A DNA stretch of 64,000 bases from CADEDH01 sp047974625 (lineage in GTDB: Bacteria; Actinomycetota; Acidimicrobiia; Acidimicrobiales; SZUA-35). The notes under the pieces are model-generated. The model had not been told where the DNA came from. It ran no database searches and saw only the letters and a program-made list of their open reading frames with translations. The stretch lies in the NCBI GenBank assembly GCA_047974625.1, contig JBKECK010000079.1, positions 1-64,000 of the forward strand, read 5' to 3'. The position numbers were made by a program, and so were the translations under genes. Shown here one piece after another: positions 28,194-35,823 of this stretch; within the stretch, counting starts at the first letter, position 1, and the number at the start of each line of letters is the position of its first letter.

Positions 28194-29849
28194 ATGGTGT
28201 TGGAGCGATCAGAGATCGACACCGGGTTGGTCCCGGGGCCGGTGGAGTACGCGACGCTCCGCGCCGGCTCGGGCCCCAGCCACGACCTGCCCATCCTGCT
28301 CTGGCTCCACGGGGGTGGGGGGAGCTGGCGGTTCCTCGAGACCTGCCGGCAGCACTTCGCCTCGTCGTGGATGGACGGGATCCTGCCCGACCTGATCGCC
28401 GTCACCCCCAGCGCCGGCTGGTCGTTCTACCTCGACCGCTACGACGGCTCCGAGCGGTGGGAGCTGTTCCTGCTCGACGAACTGGTGCCCCACATCCGCA
28501 AACAGACCGGCTCCACGGCCGGGCCTCTGGTGGTGGGGGGGATCTCGGTCGGCGCCCTGGCCGCCCTGCGGATGGCGTTCCGTCACCCCGAGCTGATCTC
28601 GGCGGTGGTGGCCCTTGAACCCACGATCGAGGCCGCCGACCAGGCCGGCTCGGTGCTGATGCGCGACCGGATCCACCAACCCGAGATCGTCCGGCGCCGG
28701 CTGTTCGGCGAACCGGTGGACGGTGAGCACTGGCAGGACAACCATCCGCCCAGCCTGGCCGCCCGCAACGGGGCCGCCATCGCCGCCGCCGGGCTGGCCA
28801 TCTATCTCGAGTGCGGCGATGAGGACCGGATGCACGCCCAGTACGGCGCCGAGCTGCTGCATCGGCGCCTCTTCGACGCCGGGATCCTGCACGAGTACCG
28901 CTCCACCCGGGGTGGCAACCATGTGGGCGGGACGATCGGCCCCCGCATGGTGGACGGTCTCCGGTTCCTCGGGCGGGTCCTGCGCCCGGGCCGGGCCGAC
29001 GGCATGTCGATCGACTCCATCGTGGAGGTCGAGAACTTCAGCACCCAGGTGGCCGAGCTCGAGCGGACGGTCGGCTACCGCCGGACCATCCACGTTCCCG
29101 CCCACTCCACCACGGTGCAGGTGCACCTGCAGGGAGAGGGCCCGGCGGTGGTGATGCTGCCCTCCCTGGGGCGCTCGGCGGCCGACTTCGCCGATCTGGC
29201 TGATCGCCTGGCCCGGTCGGGCTATACGGCGGTACGTCCGGAACCCCGGGGCATCGGGGGCAGCTCGGCCTCCCTGGATGGGTCGAGCCTGGACGATTTC
29301 GCCGGGGACGTGGCCGCGGTGGTGAAGGCGGTCGGGGGCCGGGCCACCATCATGGGTCACGACTTCGGCGGTCAGGTGGCCCAGATGGTGGGCTGCCGCC
29401 ACCCGGAACTGGTCACCTCGCTGATCCTGCTGGCCGCCCCCGGGCCGATCCAGCCCAAGCCGGAGCCGGCCACCGCCCTGCGGCGGGTTTTCATCCCCGA
29501 GCTGAGCGACGAGGAACATCTGGAGGCGGTGGCCCTGGCCCTGTTCGCCGAGGGTAACGACCCCGTAGCCTGGGTGGGCGGTTGGTACCCGACTGTGGCC
29601 TTCGCCCAGGCCGAGGCCGAGCGGCACGTCCCGGCCGAGGAGCTGTGGTCCCGGCTGCACTGCCCGGTCCTGGTGCTCCAACCGGCCGCCGACCTGATCG
29701 TGCTGCCCGAGAACGCCGAGCTCATGCAAGATCAGCTCGGTGATCAGGTGACCGTGATCGAGATACCGAGGGCCGGTCACGCCCTGCTCCCGGAGCAGCC
29801 GGTGGCGGTGGCCACGGCGACCTTGTCCTGGCTCCGTTCCCGTCGCTAG
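28194..29849 (+). CDS. Tandem alpha/beta hydrolase: esterase domain fused to a second hydrolase domain
   Basis: 551 residues with two complete hydrolase domains. Domain 1 (about 1-265) has an oxyanion motif LWLHGGGGSW and the nucleophile elbow GGISVGA with Ser118, with Asp209 and His243 as likely partners, like esterase D-type enzymes. Domain 2 (about 295-551) has GHDFGG, where the nucleophile position is Asp390, as in haloalkane dehalogenases and epoxide hydrolases, a later Asp in PAADLIVLP and a His in AGHALLPEQP. The two domains should therefore use different chemistry. No signal peptide. Its single-chain fusion is unusual; the substrate is unknown. The lactonase-like frame follows within about 10 bp. 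Confidence 0.85.
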   Translation: MVLERSEIDTGLVPGPVEYATLRAGSGPSHDLPILLWLHGGGGSWRFLETCRQHFASSWMDGILPDLIAVTPSAGWSFYLDRYDGSERWELFLLDELVPHIRKQTGSTAGPLVVGGISVGALAALRMAFRHPELISAVVALEPTIEAADQAGSVLMRDRIHQPEIVRRRLFGEPVDGEHWQDNHPPSLAARNGAAIAAAGLAIYLECGDEDRMHAQYGAELLHRRLFDAGILHEYRSTRGGNHVGGTIGPRMVDGLRFLGRVLRPGRADGMSIDSIVEVENFSTQVAELERTVGYRRTIHVPAHSTTVQVHLQGEGPAVVMLPSLGRSAADFADLADRLARSGYTAVRPEPRGIGGSSASLDGSSLDDFAGDVAAVVKAVGGRATIMGHDFGGQVAQMVGCRHPELVTSLILLAAPGPIQPKPEPATALRRVFIPELSDEEHLEAVALALFAEGNDPVAWVGGWYPTVAFAQAEAERHVPAEELWSRLHCPVLVLQPAADLIVLPENAELMQDQLGDQVTVIEIPRAGHALLPEQPVAVATATLSWLRSRR

Positions 29850-29859
29850 CGTCACCCCT

Positions 29860-30729
29860 ATCGCTACTGCATCGTCCCCACCGACCGGCCCGGGCCGGTA
29901 TCCACTCGAGGTCCTCGCCCACGGTTTCGGCCTGATCGAGGGTCCGACGTTCGATCCCGCCGGCGGGCTCTACTTCAGCGACGTCCCCAACGGGGGTGTC
30001 CATCGGCTCGATCTCGACGCCGGCACGGTCGAGGTGGTCGTGCCCAAACGCCGCGGCGTGGGCGGCATCGCCCGTCACGCCGAGGGGGGCATCGTGATCG
30101 GCGGTCGTGACGTCAGCCATGTCCGCGACGGGGTCACCCGGATCGTGGCCGCCCCCGACGCCCCCGGGCTGAACGACCTCACCGTCGACGCCGAGGGTCG
30201 CGTCATCTTCGGCACCATCCGCTCCGACCCGTTCGACCTCGAGGCGGACCGAACCTCCGGCGAGGCCTACCGGCTCGGCGCCGACGGTGTCGCCACCGAG
30301 CTCTACGAAGGGGTGGGCCTGACCAACGGCATGGGGTTCTCCCCCGACGGGACCACCTTCTACCACGCCGACTCCACCGCCGGCCACCTGATCACCCACC
30401 GGGTCGACGGCGACCGGTTCGTCGACCGCGGGGCGTTGAGCCCCGGGGGTCGGTTCACCCCCGATGGCTTGGCCGTGGACGCCGAGGGGCTGATCTGGGT
30501 AGCCGACGTGACGGGGGGCTGCGTCCGGGCCCTGGAGCCCACCGGCGGTGAGGTGGACCGGGTCGAGGTGCCCTCCACCATGGTCACCAGCGTCTGCTTC
30601 GGCGGCGACGACGGGCGCGATCTGTACATCGTCACCGCCGACAACAGCGCCGACCCGGACCGGGCCGGCTCGATCTTCCGGACCCGGGTGGAGACACCGG
30701 GACTCCCCATACCCCTGGCCCGAGTGTGA
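29860..30729 (+). CDS. SMP-30/gluconolactonase-like beta-propeller protein, non-canonical start
   Basis: About 289 residues of a six-bladed propeller with the SMP-30 metal ligands: Glu in LIEGPTFDPAGG, Asn in GLNDLTVDAEG and Asp in FTPDGLAVDAEG. Enzymes of this family hydrolyse sugar lactones. Homology clearly begins by about 29899, yet no ATG, GTG or TTG occurs in this frame between the stop at 29755 and the GTG at 30034, which would remove the first blade and its Glu ligand. An ATC codon at 29860 (or another rare codon) is the best available start; an early frameshift is the alternative. The stop overlaps the next start by 4 bp. Confidence 0.65.
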   Translation: MATASSPPTGPGRYPLEVLAHGFGLIEGPTFDPAGGLYFSDVPNGGVHRLDLDAGTVEVVVPKRRGVGGIARHAEGGIVIGGRDVSHVRDGVTRIVAAPDAPGLNDLTVDAEGRVIFGTIRSDPFDLEADRTSGEAYRLGADGVATELYEGVGLTNGMGFSPDGTTFYHADSTAGHLITHRVDGDRFVDRGALSPGGRFTPDGLAVDAEGLIWVADVTGGCVRALEPTGGEVDRVEVPSTMVTSVCFGGDDGRDLYIVTADNSADPDRAGSIFRTRVETPGLPIPLARV

Positions 30730-31778
30730 ACCCTGTGACCACCGAAACCCCCGGATACAACCGATCTGCCGTCGAGGCCTGGATCGCCACCCATGTGGAC
30801 GCCATCACACCCCCGCTCACCTGGGAGCGGCTGGAGGGTGGCCACTCGAACCTGACCTTCGTGCTCACCGACCCCGGGGGGCGCCGGGCTGTGATCCGCC
30901 GACCGCCCCTGGGTGAGCTGCTCCCGAAGGCCCACGACATGGTACGGGAGTTCACCGTCATCTCCGGGCTGGGGCCCACCCCGGTGCCGGTACCCCCCGC
31001 CCTCGGCCTGTGCACCGACCATGACGTCACCGGGGCCACGTTCTACGTCATGGGCGAGGTGTCGGGCCGGGCGATGTACACCGCGGAAGCGGTGGAGGAG
31101 TACTTGTCGATGGAGGCACGGGCCGCGGCCGGGCCGTCTTTCATCGAGACCCTGGCCGCCCTGCACTCGGTCGACCCCGACGAGGTCGGCCTGGGCGAGC
31201 TGGGTCGGCGGGACGGATACGTCCAGCGCCAGCTCCGCACCTGGTACGGCTCGTGGCAGGCGTCGATCGCCGGGGCCGACTACGACGACGCCCGGATCCA
31301 CCGGTTACACGACCTGCTCAACCAGCGGGCCCCGGAACAGGGACCGGCCCGGGTGGTGCACGGCGACTACGGCCTGCACAACTGCCTGCTCGGACCGGAT
31401 GGTCGGGTGACCGCCGTACTCGACTGGGAGATCGCCACCCTCGGTGACCCCCTGGCCGATTTCGCCTACGCCCTCAACGCCTGGAGTGATCCTGACGACG
31501 AGGTCGTGGTCTCCCACGAGACGGCGACCACGGCTCCGGGGTTCTCCCGCCGACAGGCGTTGGCCGACCGCTACGCCGAATTGACCGGCGCGGATCTGGG
31601 TTCGCTCGATTACTACCGGGCCTTCAACTACTTCAAGACAGCCTGCATCCTGCACGGGGTGTATGCCCGTTACCTGGAGGGAAAGAAGAGCACCGAAGGC
31701 GTGGATGTGGAGGCCCTGCGCACCCGGATGCTGGCCACCATCGACCTGGCCCAGGCCCGGGCCGACGAACTGGCCTGA
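30726..31778 (+). CDS. Aminoglycoside phosphotransferase-fold kinase (ACAD10-like type)
   Basis: 350 residues with the APH/choline kinase fold: an N-lobe starting LTWERLEGGHSNLTFVLTD, the catalytic HGDYGLHNCLLGPDG and the metal-binding VLDWEIATLGDP. This subgroup is frequent near acyl-CoA dehydrogenases in actinobacteria and resembles the kinase part of human ACAD10, which phosphorylates hydroxyacyl substrates; transfer of that role is inference. The GTG at 30726 overlaps the upstream stop (GTGA); a GTG at 30735 is an alternative. Confidence 0.85.
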   Translation: MNPVTTETPGYNRSAVEAWIATHVDAITPPLTWERLEGGHSNLTFVLTDPGGRRAVIRRPPLGELLPKAHDMVREFTVISGLGPTPVPVPPALGLCTDHDVTGATFYVMGEVSGRAMYTAEAVEEYLSMEARAAAGPSFIETLAALHSVDPDEVGLGELGRRDGYVQRQLRTWYGSWQASIAGADYDDARIHRLHDLLNQRAPEQGPARVVHGDYGLHNCLLGPDGRVTAVLDWEIATLGDPLADFAYALNAWSDPDDEVVVSHETATTAPGFSRRQALADRYAELTGADLGSLDYYRAFNYFKTACILHGVYARYLEGKKSTEGVDVEALRTRMLATIDLAQARADELA

Positions 31779-31803
31779 CTGGCGGTCCGGAGACGGCGGC
31801 GAC

Positions 31804-31839
31804 CACCCCACCGTCGGGTTCGAGAGCCCGCCTGGGGTG
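31804..31839 (+). terminator. Candidate two-part hairpin after the kinase gene
   Basis: CACCCCA (31804-31810) pairs with TGGGGTG (31833-31839) and encloses a second stem CGGG/CCCG with a TTCGAGAG loop. It lies 26 bp past the stop at 31778, a good position for a stop signal, but lacks a T-tract. Confidence 0.4.
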
Positions 31840-31997
31840 TCTCGGGAACCTCATGGCCCCGGGCCCCGCCCCGGTGATTCTTCCGGTCGCGAGCGGCGGC
31901 GATTTGCCGTGATCCGCGTCGATCGGATGGCTCGATATCCATGAACACGCAGGGTGGTGTTTGTTGGCACCTCATTGGTGGCATCCGGCTGCGGGGG

Positions 31998-32003
31998 TAG
32001 CAT
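31998..32003 (+). promoter_or_regulatory. -10-like TAGCAT before a leaderless start
   Basis: TAGCAT ends 7 bases before the ATG at 32011. The absence of a ribosome-binding site supports transcription starting at the start codon. Confidence 0.45.
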
Positions 32004-32010
32004 CCGCCCT

Positions 32011-35000
32011 ATGCCGAATCCACCAGCAGGATGGTACGACGATCCGGCGGGGGATCCGTCGCTCGACCGCTTCTGGAACGGCGATCAATGGACCGAACAC
32101 ACCCGGTCCAGCGAATCCGCCCCGCCCCCTCCGCCCCCGGCGGACGAGTGGGCTGGGTCGGATCAGATCGCCGGAGCCACTGTCGGCGACCACGGATCCC
32201 AGGAGGCCGGTTACGAGCCCGGCCATGACGTTGGCTACGGCGACGGGGCCAGCCGTCTGGAAACGGCCGAGCCTTCGTGGCTCGGGTCGTCCGGAGCCGG
32301 TGAGATGGCGGCGAGGGCCTACGAGAACGGTGCCGGCTACACGGCCGTGGCCGAGGGCACCCTGGGGACGGCCGTGCCGATCGACGAGGCCGCCGGAACC
32401 GGGCTGGAGACCGACGCCGGGCCAGCCGACGGTCCGGGGCTCGCCGATCAACCGTCCGCCGACGACCTGCTCGCCGGGGCCGGCTCCGAGATGGGCGCGG
32501 TCACCGAGGTTATGGGTGCCGGCCAGGACGGGTCGACGTCCGGCCACCGGATCCCCGGCCATTTCGAGCACCGCTACGCCGTGGACGGCCTCGACGAGGC
32601 GGTCGAACCGGTGGCGTTCGAGGATACCCCGATGGACGAGGAGTCCTGGGCGACCGGAGCCGACGGCACCGCCGCGGCCGCCGATCACCTCGCCGCCCCA
32701 GAGGTCCCCGGCGCCGAAGTCCCCGGCGCCGAGGTCCCCGGCGCCGAGGTGGGCGCTTCGGAGATCGCCGCCCCGGACGGCCCGGTGGACCCGTGGCCCG
32801 CGGTACGCGACGAGGCCGAGTCGCTGGGCGCCGACGGGGCCGACGCCGGATCGGAAGCTGGGTCGGACGACGGCCAGCGTTCTCCCGGTCGCGAGGACGG
32901 TCCGTTCATCGCCGCCCCCGCGGTCGCCGATGTCGCCACGGTTGCCGAGGACGACATCACCGTGGTGTCCGACGCCCTCGTCGGCGAACGGTTCACGGTT
33001 TCCGACCCCACCCCTGACCACCCCGACGAGGGGCTGGGTGAACCCGACCAACCCGGCGCCGACCCGGCGCCGGAGCCGTCGTGGACGGCGGCTGCCGCCG
33101 AGACCACCGTCCTGCCGAGCGGGCTCGACGAACCCCCAGCCCCCGGCGGCCGCTGGGGCGACTGGCCCGCCGGGGCCGGTGGCGACAAGCCACCGCCTCC
33201 GCCGGGCGACCAAGCGCCGTCCGAGCATCAACCGCCACCGCCCCCACCATCGTTCGAATCCCCCATCGTCGGGGGCGCCCCGGATCCGGCCCCTGAACCG
33301 GTCGGCGCGGGTACGGCCTGGTCGCCGGGCCCGCCGCCGATCGCCGAAGACGGAACCGGGGTGACACCCGAGGAGTTCGCGGCCGAGCTGGTGACCGAAC
33401 ACGGCACCGATGCGACCGAAATCGCTCGGGTCGTGGACGGTCTCGAGGCCGAGGTGAGCGAGGGTCCCGGACTCACCCGTGATCCGGCCTCGGCCGGCGG
33501 GGTCGATCAGGGGTTCGACGGTGTCGGCGGCATGATCGTGGAGCCCGGATCCCCCCTGGCCGCCCCAGCCGACGACGACCGTACCGGCCCGTCCTGGGCC
33601 CACGGTGGTTTCGGCGCGGGTGCCGCCGACCGTCCCGCGGTGGCCGACCGTGACGCCGCCGACGGCCCCGGGGTGGATCACACCGTGGCGGACGGCCCCG
33701 CGGTGGACCACACCGCGGCGGACGGCCCCGGGGTGGACGGCCTCGCGGTGGACGGTGGCGCGGCCGGGCACGTGCCGGTCGGTGGCGACACCGAGGAGGT
33801 CGCCGTAGTCGACACCCCCGCGGCACGGTCGGCGGCGGGCGCCCCGGCCCGTGCCGCCGACGCCGACGCCGCCGAGTCGGCCGATCCCTGGGGCCTGCGG
33901 ACGGCCGCGGCCCGTCACAACCCGCCCGACCCCGCCGGGCCGGAGGGCCCCGACGGTGCCGACGGGACGGCGGCCGCCGATTCTGGTGCCGCCGACCTGC
34001 CGTCCGCCGCCGACGTCGTGGACGCCGCCCCGGCCCCGGACCCCAGTCCCTCCGCGCTCGACCGGCCCCACCCCGACCTGCCCCACCCCGACCTGCCCCC
34101 GCCCCCACCGCCCGGCTGGGAGGACCACGCCTTCGGCGAGCCCGTGGCTGCGGCAACCGAGGCCGTCGACCCCCCGACACCCCCGACGCCCGGGGTGGAG
34201 ATCGGCGGCGTGGCCGCGGTGGCCGCCGGGGCGGGAGCCCTGGCCGCCGGCCCTCACGGTGACGTCGGGCCGGACCATCCGGCCGACGCCCCTGAACCCG
34301 GTGATACGGACGGCCCGGTCGGCTCCCCGGTCCTGCCGCCCCCGGCGGCCGGGGACGGGGCGACCCCGCCCCCACCACCGGCCGGGGCCCAAACCGCCAC
34401 ACCCGCCCCGGCTGTGGCGGCCACCGCCGACGGCCAGACGACCCCGTCCGGTGTCTCCGGCACTGTCGGTGGTGCTGGCGGGATCCGCACCGACCTCCTG
34501 GACGGGCGCTTCCACGAACGGCCGATCGAGCGGGTCGGCCTCCAGAATCCCCGCATGCTCAAGGTCATGCTCGGTGACGACGTGTTGGCCCGGCAGGGCT
34601 CGATGGTGGCCTTCCAGGGCGACATCGACTTCGCCTACGAGGGGGCCGGGGCGGCCCGGTTCCTCAAGAAGGTGGGCACCGGCGAGGGGGTCCCCCTCAT
34701 GCGCTGCCGCGGTCGGGGCGAGCTTTTCCTGGCCGACGCGGGCGCGCTGGTGCACGTGGTCCACCTCGACGGATCGGCCCTGAGCGTCAACGGGCGGAAC
34801 GTCCTGGCCTTCGAGACCAGCCTGGAATGGGACATCCACCGCGTGTCGGGGGCCGGCCTAGCCGCCGGCGGTCTCTTCAACACCCGCTTCAGCGGTCACG
34901 GCTGGGTAGCCATCACCACCGAGGGCGAACCCCTGATCCTGACCACCGACCAGCCCACCTTCGTCGACACCGACGCCGTCGTGGCCTGGAGCGCCGATCT

Positions 35001-35139
35001 GACGACCTCGCTGCGGTCCACCATCAAGGCCGGCAGCCTGGTGGGCCGGGGCTCGGGCGAAGCCGTCCAGCTCGCGCTGGAGGGCGACGGGATCGTGATC
35101 GTGCAGCCTTCGGAGGGGATCGCCGTCCCCACGGTCTGA
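32011..35139 (+). CDS. DUF2510 protein with a very long disordered linker and C-terminal AIM24 domain
   Basis: 1,042 residues. The first 35 form a DUF2510 motif (PAGWYDDPAGDP and RFWNGDQWTEHTR). Residues from about 36 to 820 are a low-complexity linker dominated by Ala, Asp, Glu, Gly and Pro, with short repeats such as EVPGA (three times near 32699-32750) and DGPGVDHT-like units near 33660-33740. From about 823 comes an AIM24-type beta domain (RMLKVMLGDDVLARQGSMVA, later GHGWVAITTEG). DUF2510 often marks envelope-associated actinobacterial proteins; AIM24 is a mitochondrial-organisation homologue of unknown bacterial role. No signal peptide or membrane helix is seen. The ATG at 32011 has a TAGCAT box 7 bp upstream. 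Confidence 0.85.
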   Translation: MPNPPAGWYDDPAGDPSLDRFWNGDQWTEHTRSSESAPPPPPPADEWAGSDQIAGATVGDHGSQEAGYEPGHDVGYGDGASRLETAEPSWLGSSGAGEMAARAYENGAGYTAVAEGTLGTAVPIDEAAGTGLETDAGPADGPGLADQPSADDLLAGAGSEMGAVTEVMGAGQDGSTSGHRIPGHFEHRYAVDGLDEAVEPVAFEDTPMDEESWATGADGTAAAADHLAAPEVPGAEVPGAEVPGAEVGASEIAAPDGPVDPWPAVRDEAESLGADGADAGSEAGSDDGQRSPGREDGPFIAAPAVADVATVAEDDITVVSDALVGERFTVSDPTPDHPDEGLGEPDQPGADPAPEPSWTAAAAETTVLPSGLDEPPAPGGRWGDWPAGAGGDKPPPPPGDQAPSEHQPPPPPPSFESPIVGGAPDPAPEPVGAGTAWSPGPPPIAEDGTGVTPEEFAAELVTEHGTDATEIARVVDGLEAEVSEGPGLTRDPASAGGVDQGFDGVGGMIVEPGSPLAAPADDDRTGPSWAHGGFGAGAADRPAVADRDAADGPGVDHTVADGPAVDHTAADGPGVDGLAVDGGAAGHVPVGGDTEEVAVVDTPAARSAAGAPARAADADAAESADPWGLRTAAARHNPPDPAGPEGPDGADGTAAADSGAADLPSAADVVDAAPAPDPSPSALDRPHPDLPHPDLPPPPPPGWEDHAFGEPVAAATEAVDPPTPPTPGVEIGGVAAVAAGAGALAAGPHGDVGPDHPADAPEPGDTDGPVGSPVLPPPAAGDGATPPPPPAGAQTATPAPAVAATADGQTTPSGVSGTVGGAGGIRTDLLDGRFHERPIERVGLQNPRMLKVMLGDDVLARQGSMVAFQGDIDFAYEGAGAARFLKKVGTGEGVPLMRCRGRGELFLADAGALVHVVHLDGSALSVNGRNVLAFETSLEWDIHRVSGAGLAAGGLFNTRFSGHGWVAITTEGEPLILTTDQPTFVDTDAVVAWSADLTTSLRSTIKAGSLVGRGSGEAVQLALEGDGIVIVQPSEGIAVPTV

Positions 35140-35221
35140 CCCCCTGCCGCCCCGGATCCGCCGGGCCCGCCGGCCGGCTCAAGTCGTCGCCGGCACCCGG
35201 CCGATGAACCGGACCGAACCG

Positions 35222-35257
35222 ATGTGACGGCCGCCCAGAATGCGACGGCCGTCACAT
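35222..35257. repeat. Perfect 12-bp inverted repeat
   Basis: ATGTGACGGCCG (35222-35233) and its exact reverse complement (35246-35257) flank a 12-base loop. It lies 83 bp past the AIM24 gene stop and about 100 bp before the coxS-like start, so it may end the first transcript or act as an operator for the second. Confidence 0.65.
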
Positions 35258-35279
35258 TGGTTCTCGACTGGACCTATGG

Positions 35280-35330
35280 TTGGTTCCGGAACCCGGTTGG
35301 TTCCGGAACCCGGTTGGTTCCGGAAAACGT
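35280..35330. repeat. 17-bp tandem repeat carrying the palindrome GGTTCCGGAACC
   Basis: TTGGTTCCGGAACCCGG occurs twice (35280-35296, 35297-35313), then once incompletely (35314-35330). Each unit contains the 12-bp palindrome GGTTCCGGAACC (35282-35293, 35299-35310) and a third degenerate copy (35316-35327). With a 17-bp period just upstream of the coxS-like start it looks like a cluster of binding sites for a dimeric regulator. Confidence 0.6.
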
Positions 35331-35358
35331 CCGAGGCGGACAAAAGGGGAAGCTCTTC

Positions 35359-35823
35359 GTGGAGATCAAGATGACGGTCAACGGCGTCGCGCGGTCAGGC
35401 GACGCCGAACCGAGAACACTGCTGGTCCACTACCTGCGGGACCATCTCGGTCTCACGGGCACCAACGTCGGTTGCGACACCTCGTCGTGCGGCGCGTGCA
35501 CCATCCACATCGATGGTGAGTCGGTTAAGTCGTGCACCATGCTCGCCGTCCAGGCCAGGGGGGCCACGGTGACCACCATCGAGGGGATGGCGGGCACGGA
35601 CGGGACCCTGCACCCGATGCAGCAGGCGTTCATGGAGTGCCACGGCCTGCAGTGCGGCTACTGCACCCCGGGCATGGTGATGGCAGCCACATCCCTGCTG
35701 GCCGAGAACCCCGACCCGAGCGAGGCCGAGGTCCGCCTCGGGCTCGAGGGCAACCTGTGCCGCTGCACCGGATACCAGAACATCGTGCGCTCGGTCCTGA
35801 GCGCGGCCGGGGGTGTGTCGTGA
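35359..35823 (+). CDS. coxS: 2Fe-2S small subunit of a molybdenum hydroxylase (CoxS-like)
   Basis: 154 residues carrying the two 2Fe-2S clusters of the xanthine oxidase family: plant-type Cys39, Cys44, Cys47 and Cys59, and the helical cluster Cys99, Cys102, Cys134 and Cys136 (CGYCTPGM and LCRCTGYQ). It passes electrons between the molybdenum cofactor on the large subunit and FAD on the medium subunit. The GTG at 35359 follows GGGGA; a longer frame from 35224 would merely translate the repeat region. The stop overlaps the large-subunit start (GTGA). Confidence 0.9.
   Translation: MEIKMTVNGVARSGDAEPRTLLVHYLRDHLGLTGTNVGCDTSSCGACTIHIDGESVKSCTMLAVQARGATVTTIEGMAGTDGTLHPMQQAFMECHGLQCGYCTPGMVMAATSLLAENPDPSEAEVRLGLEGNLCRCTGYQNIVRSVLSAAGGVS

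Noticed and set aside
30034..30729. Shorter lactonase gene starting at the GTG at 30034
   Set aside because: It would remove the first propeller blade and the metal-binding Glu, both clearly encoded upstream in the same frame.
31804..31839. tRNA T-arm-like sequence (GGGTTCGAGAGCCC)
   Set aside because: The flanking bases do not form acceptor, D or anticodon arms, and the T stem does not pair correctly with a seven-base loop. It reads better as a stem-loop after a gene.
31972..34839. A 955-codon open frame on the minus strand
   Set aside because: It lies opposite the low-complexity linker of the DUF2510-AIM24 gene, is Arg/Gly/His-rich without motifs, and the plus-strand frame has clear domains at both ends.
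35224..35358. N-terminal extension of the CoxS-like protein from 35224
   Set aside because: The extension only translates an inverted repeat and the tandem palindromes, and the GTG at 35359 has a proper ribosome site and gives the normal family length.
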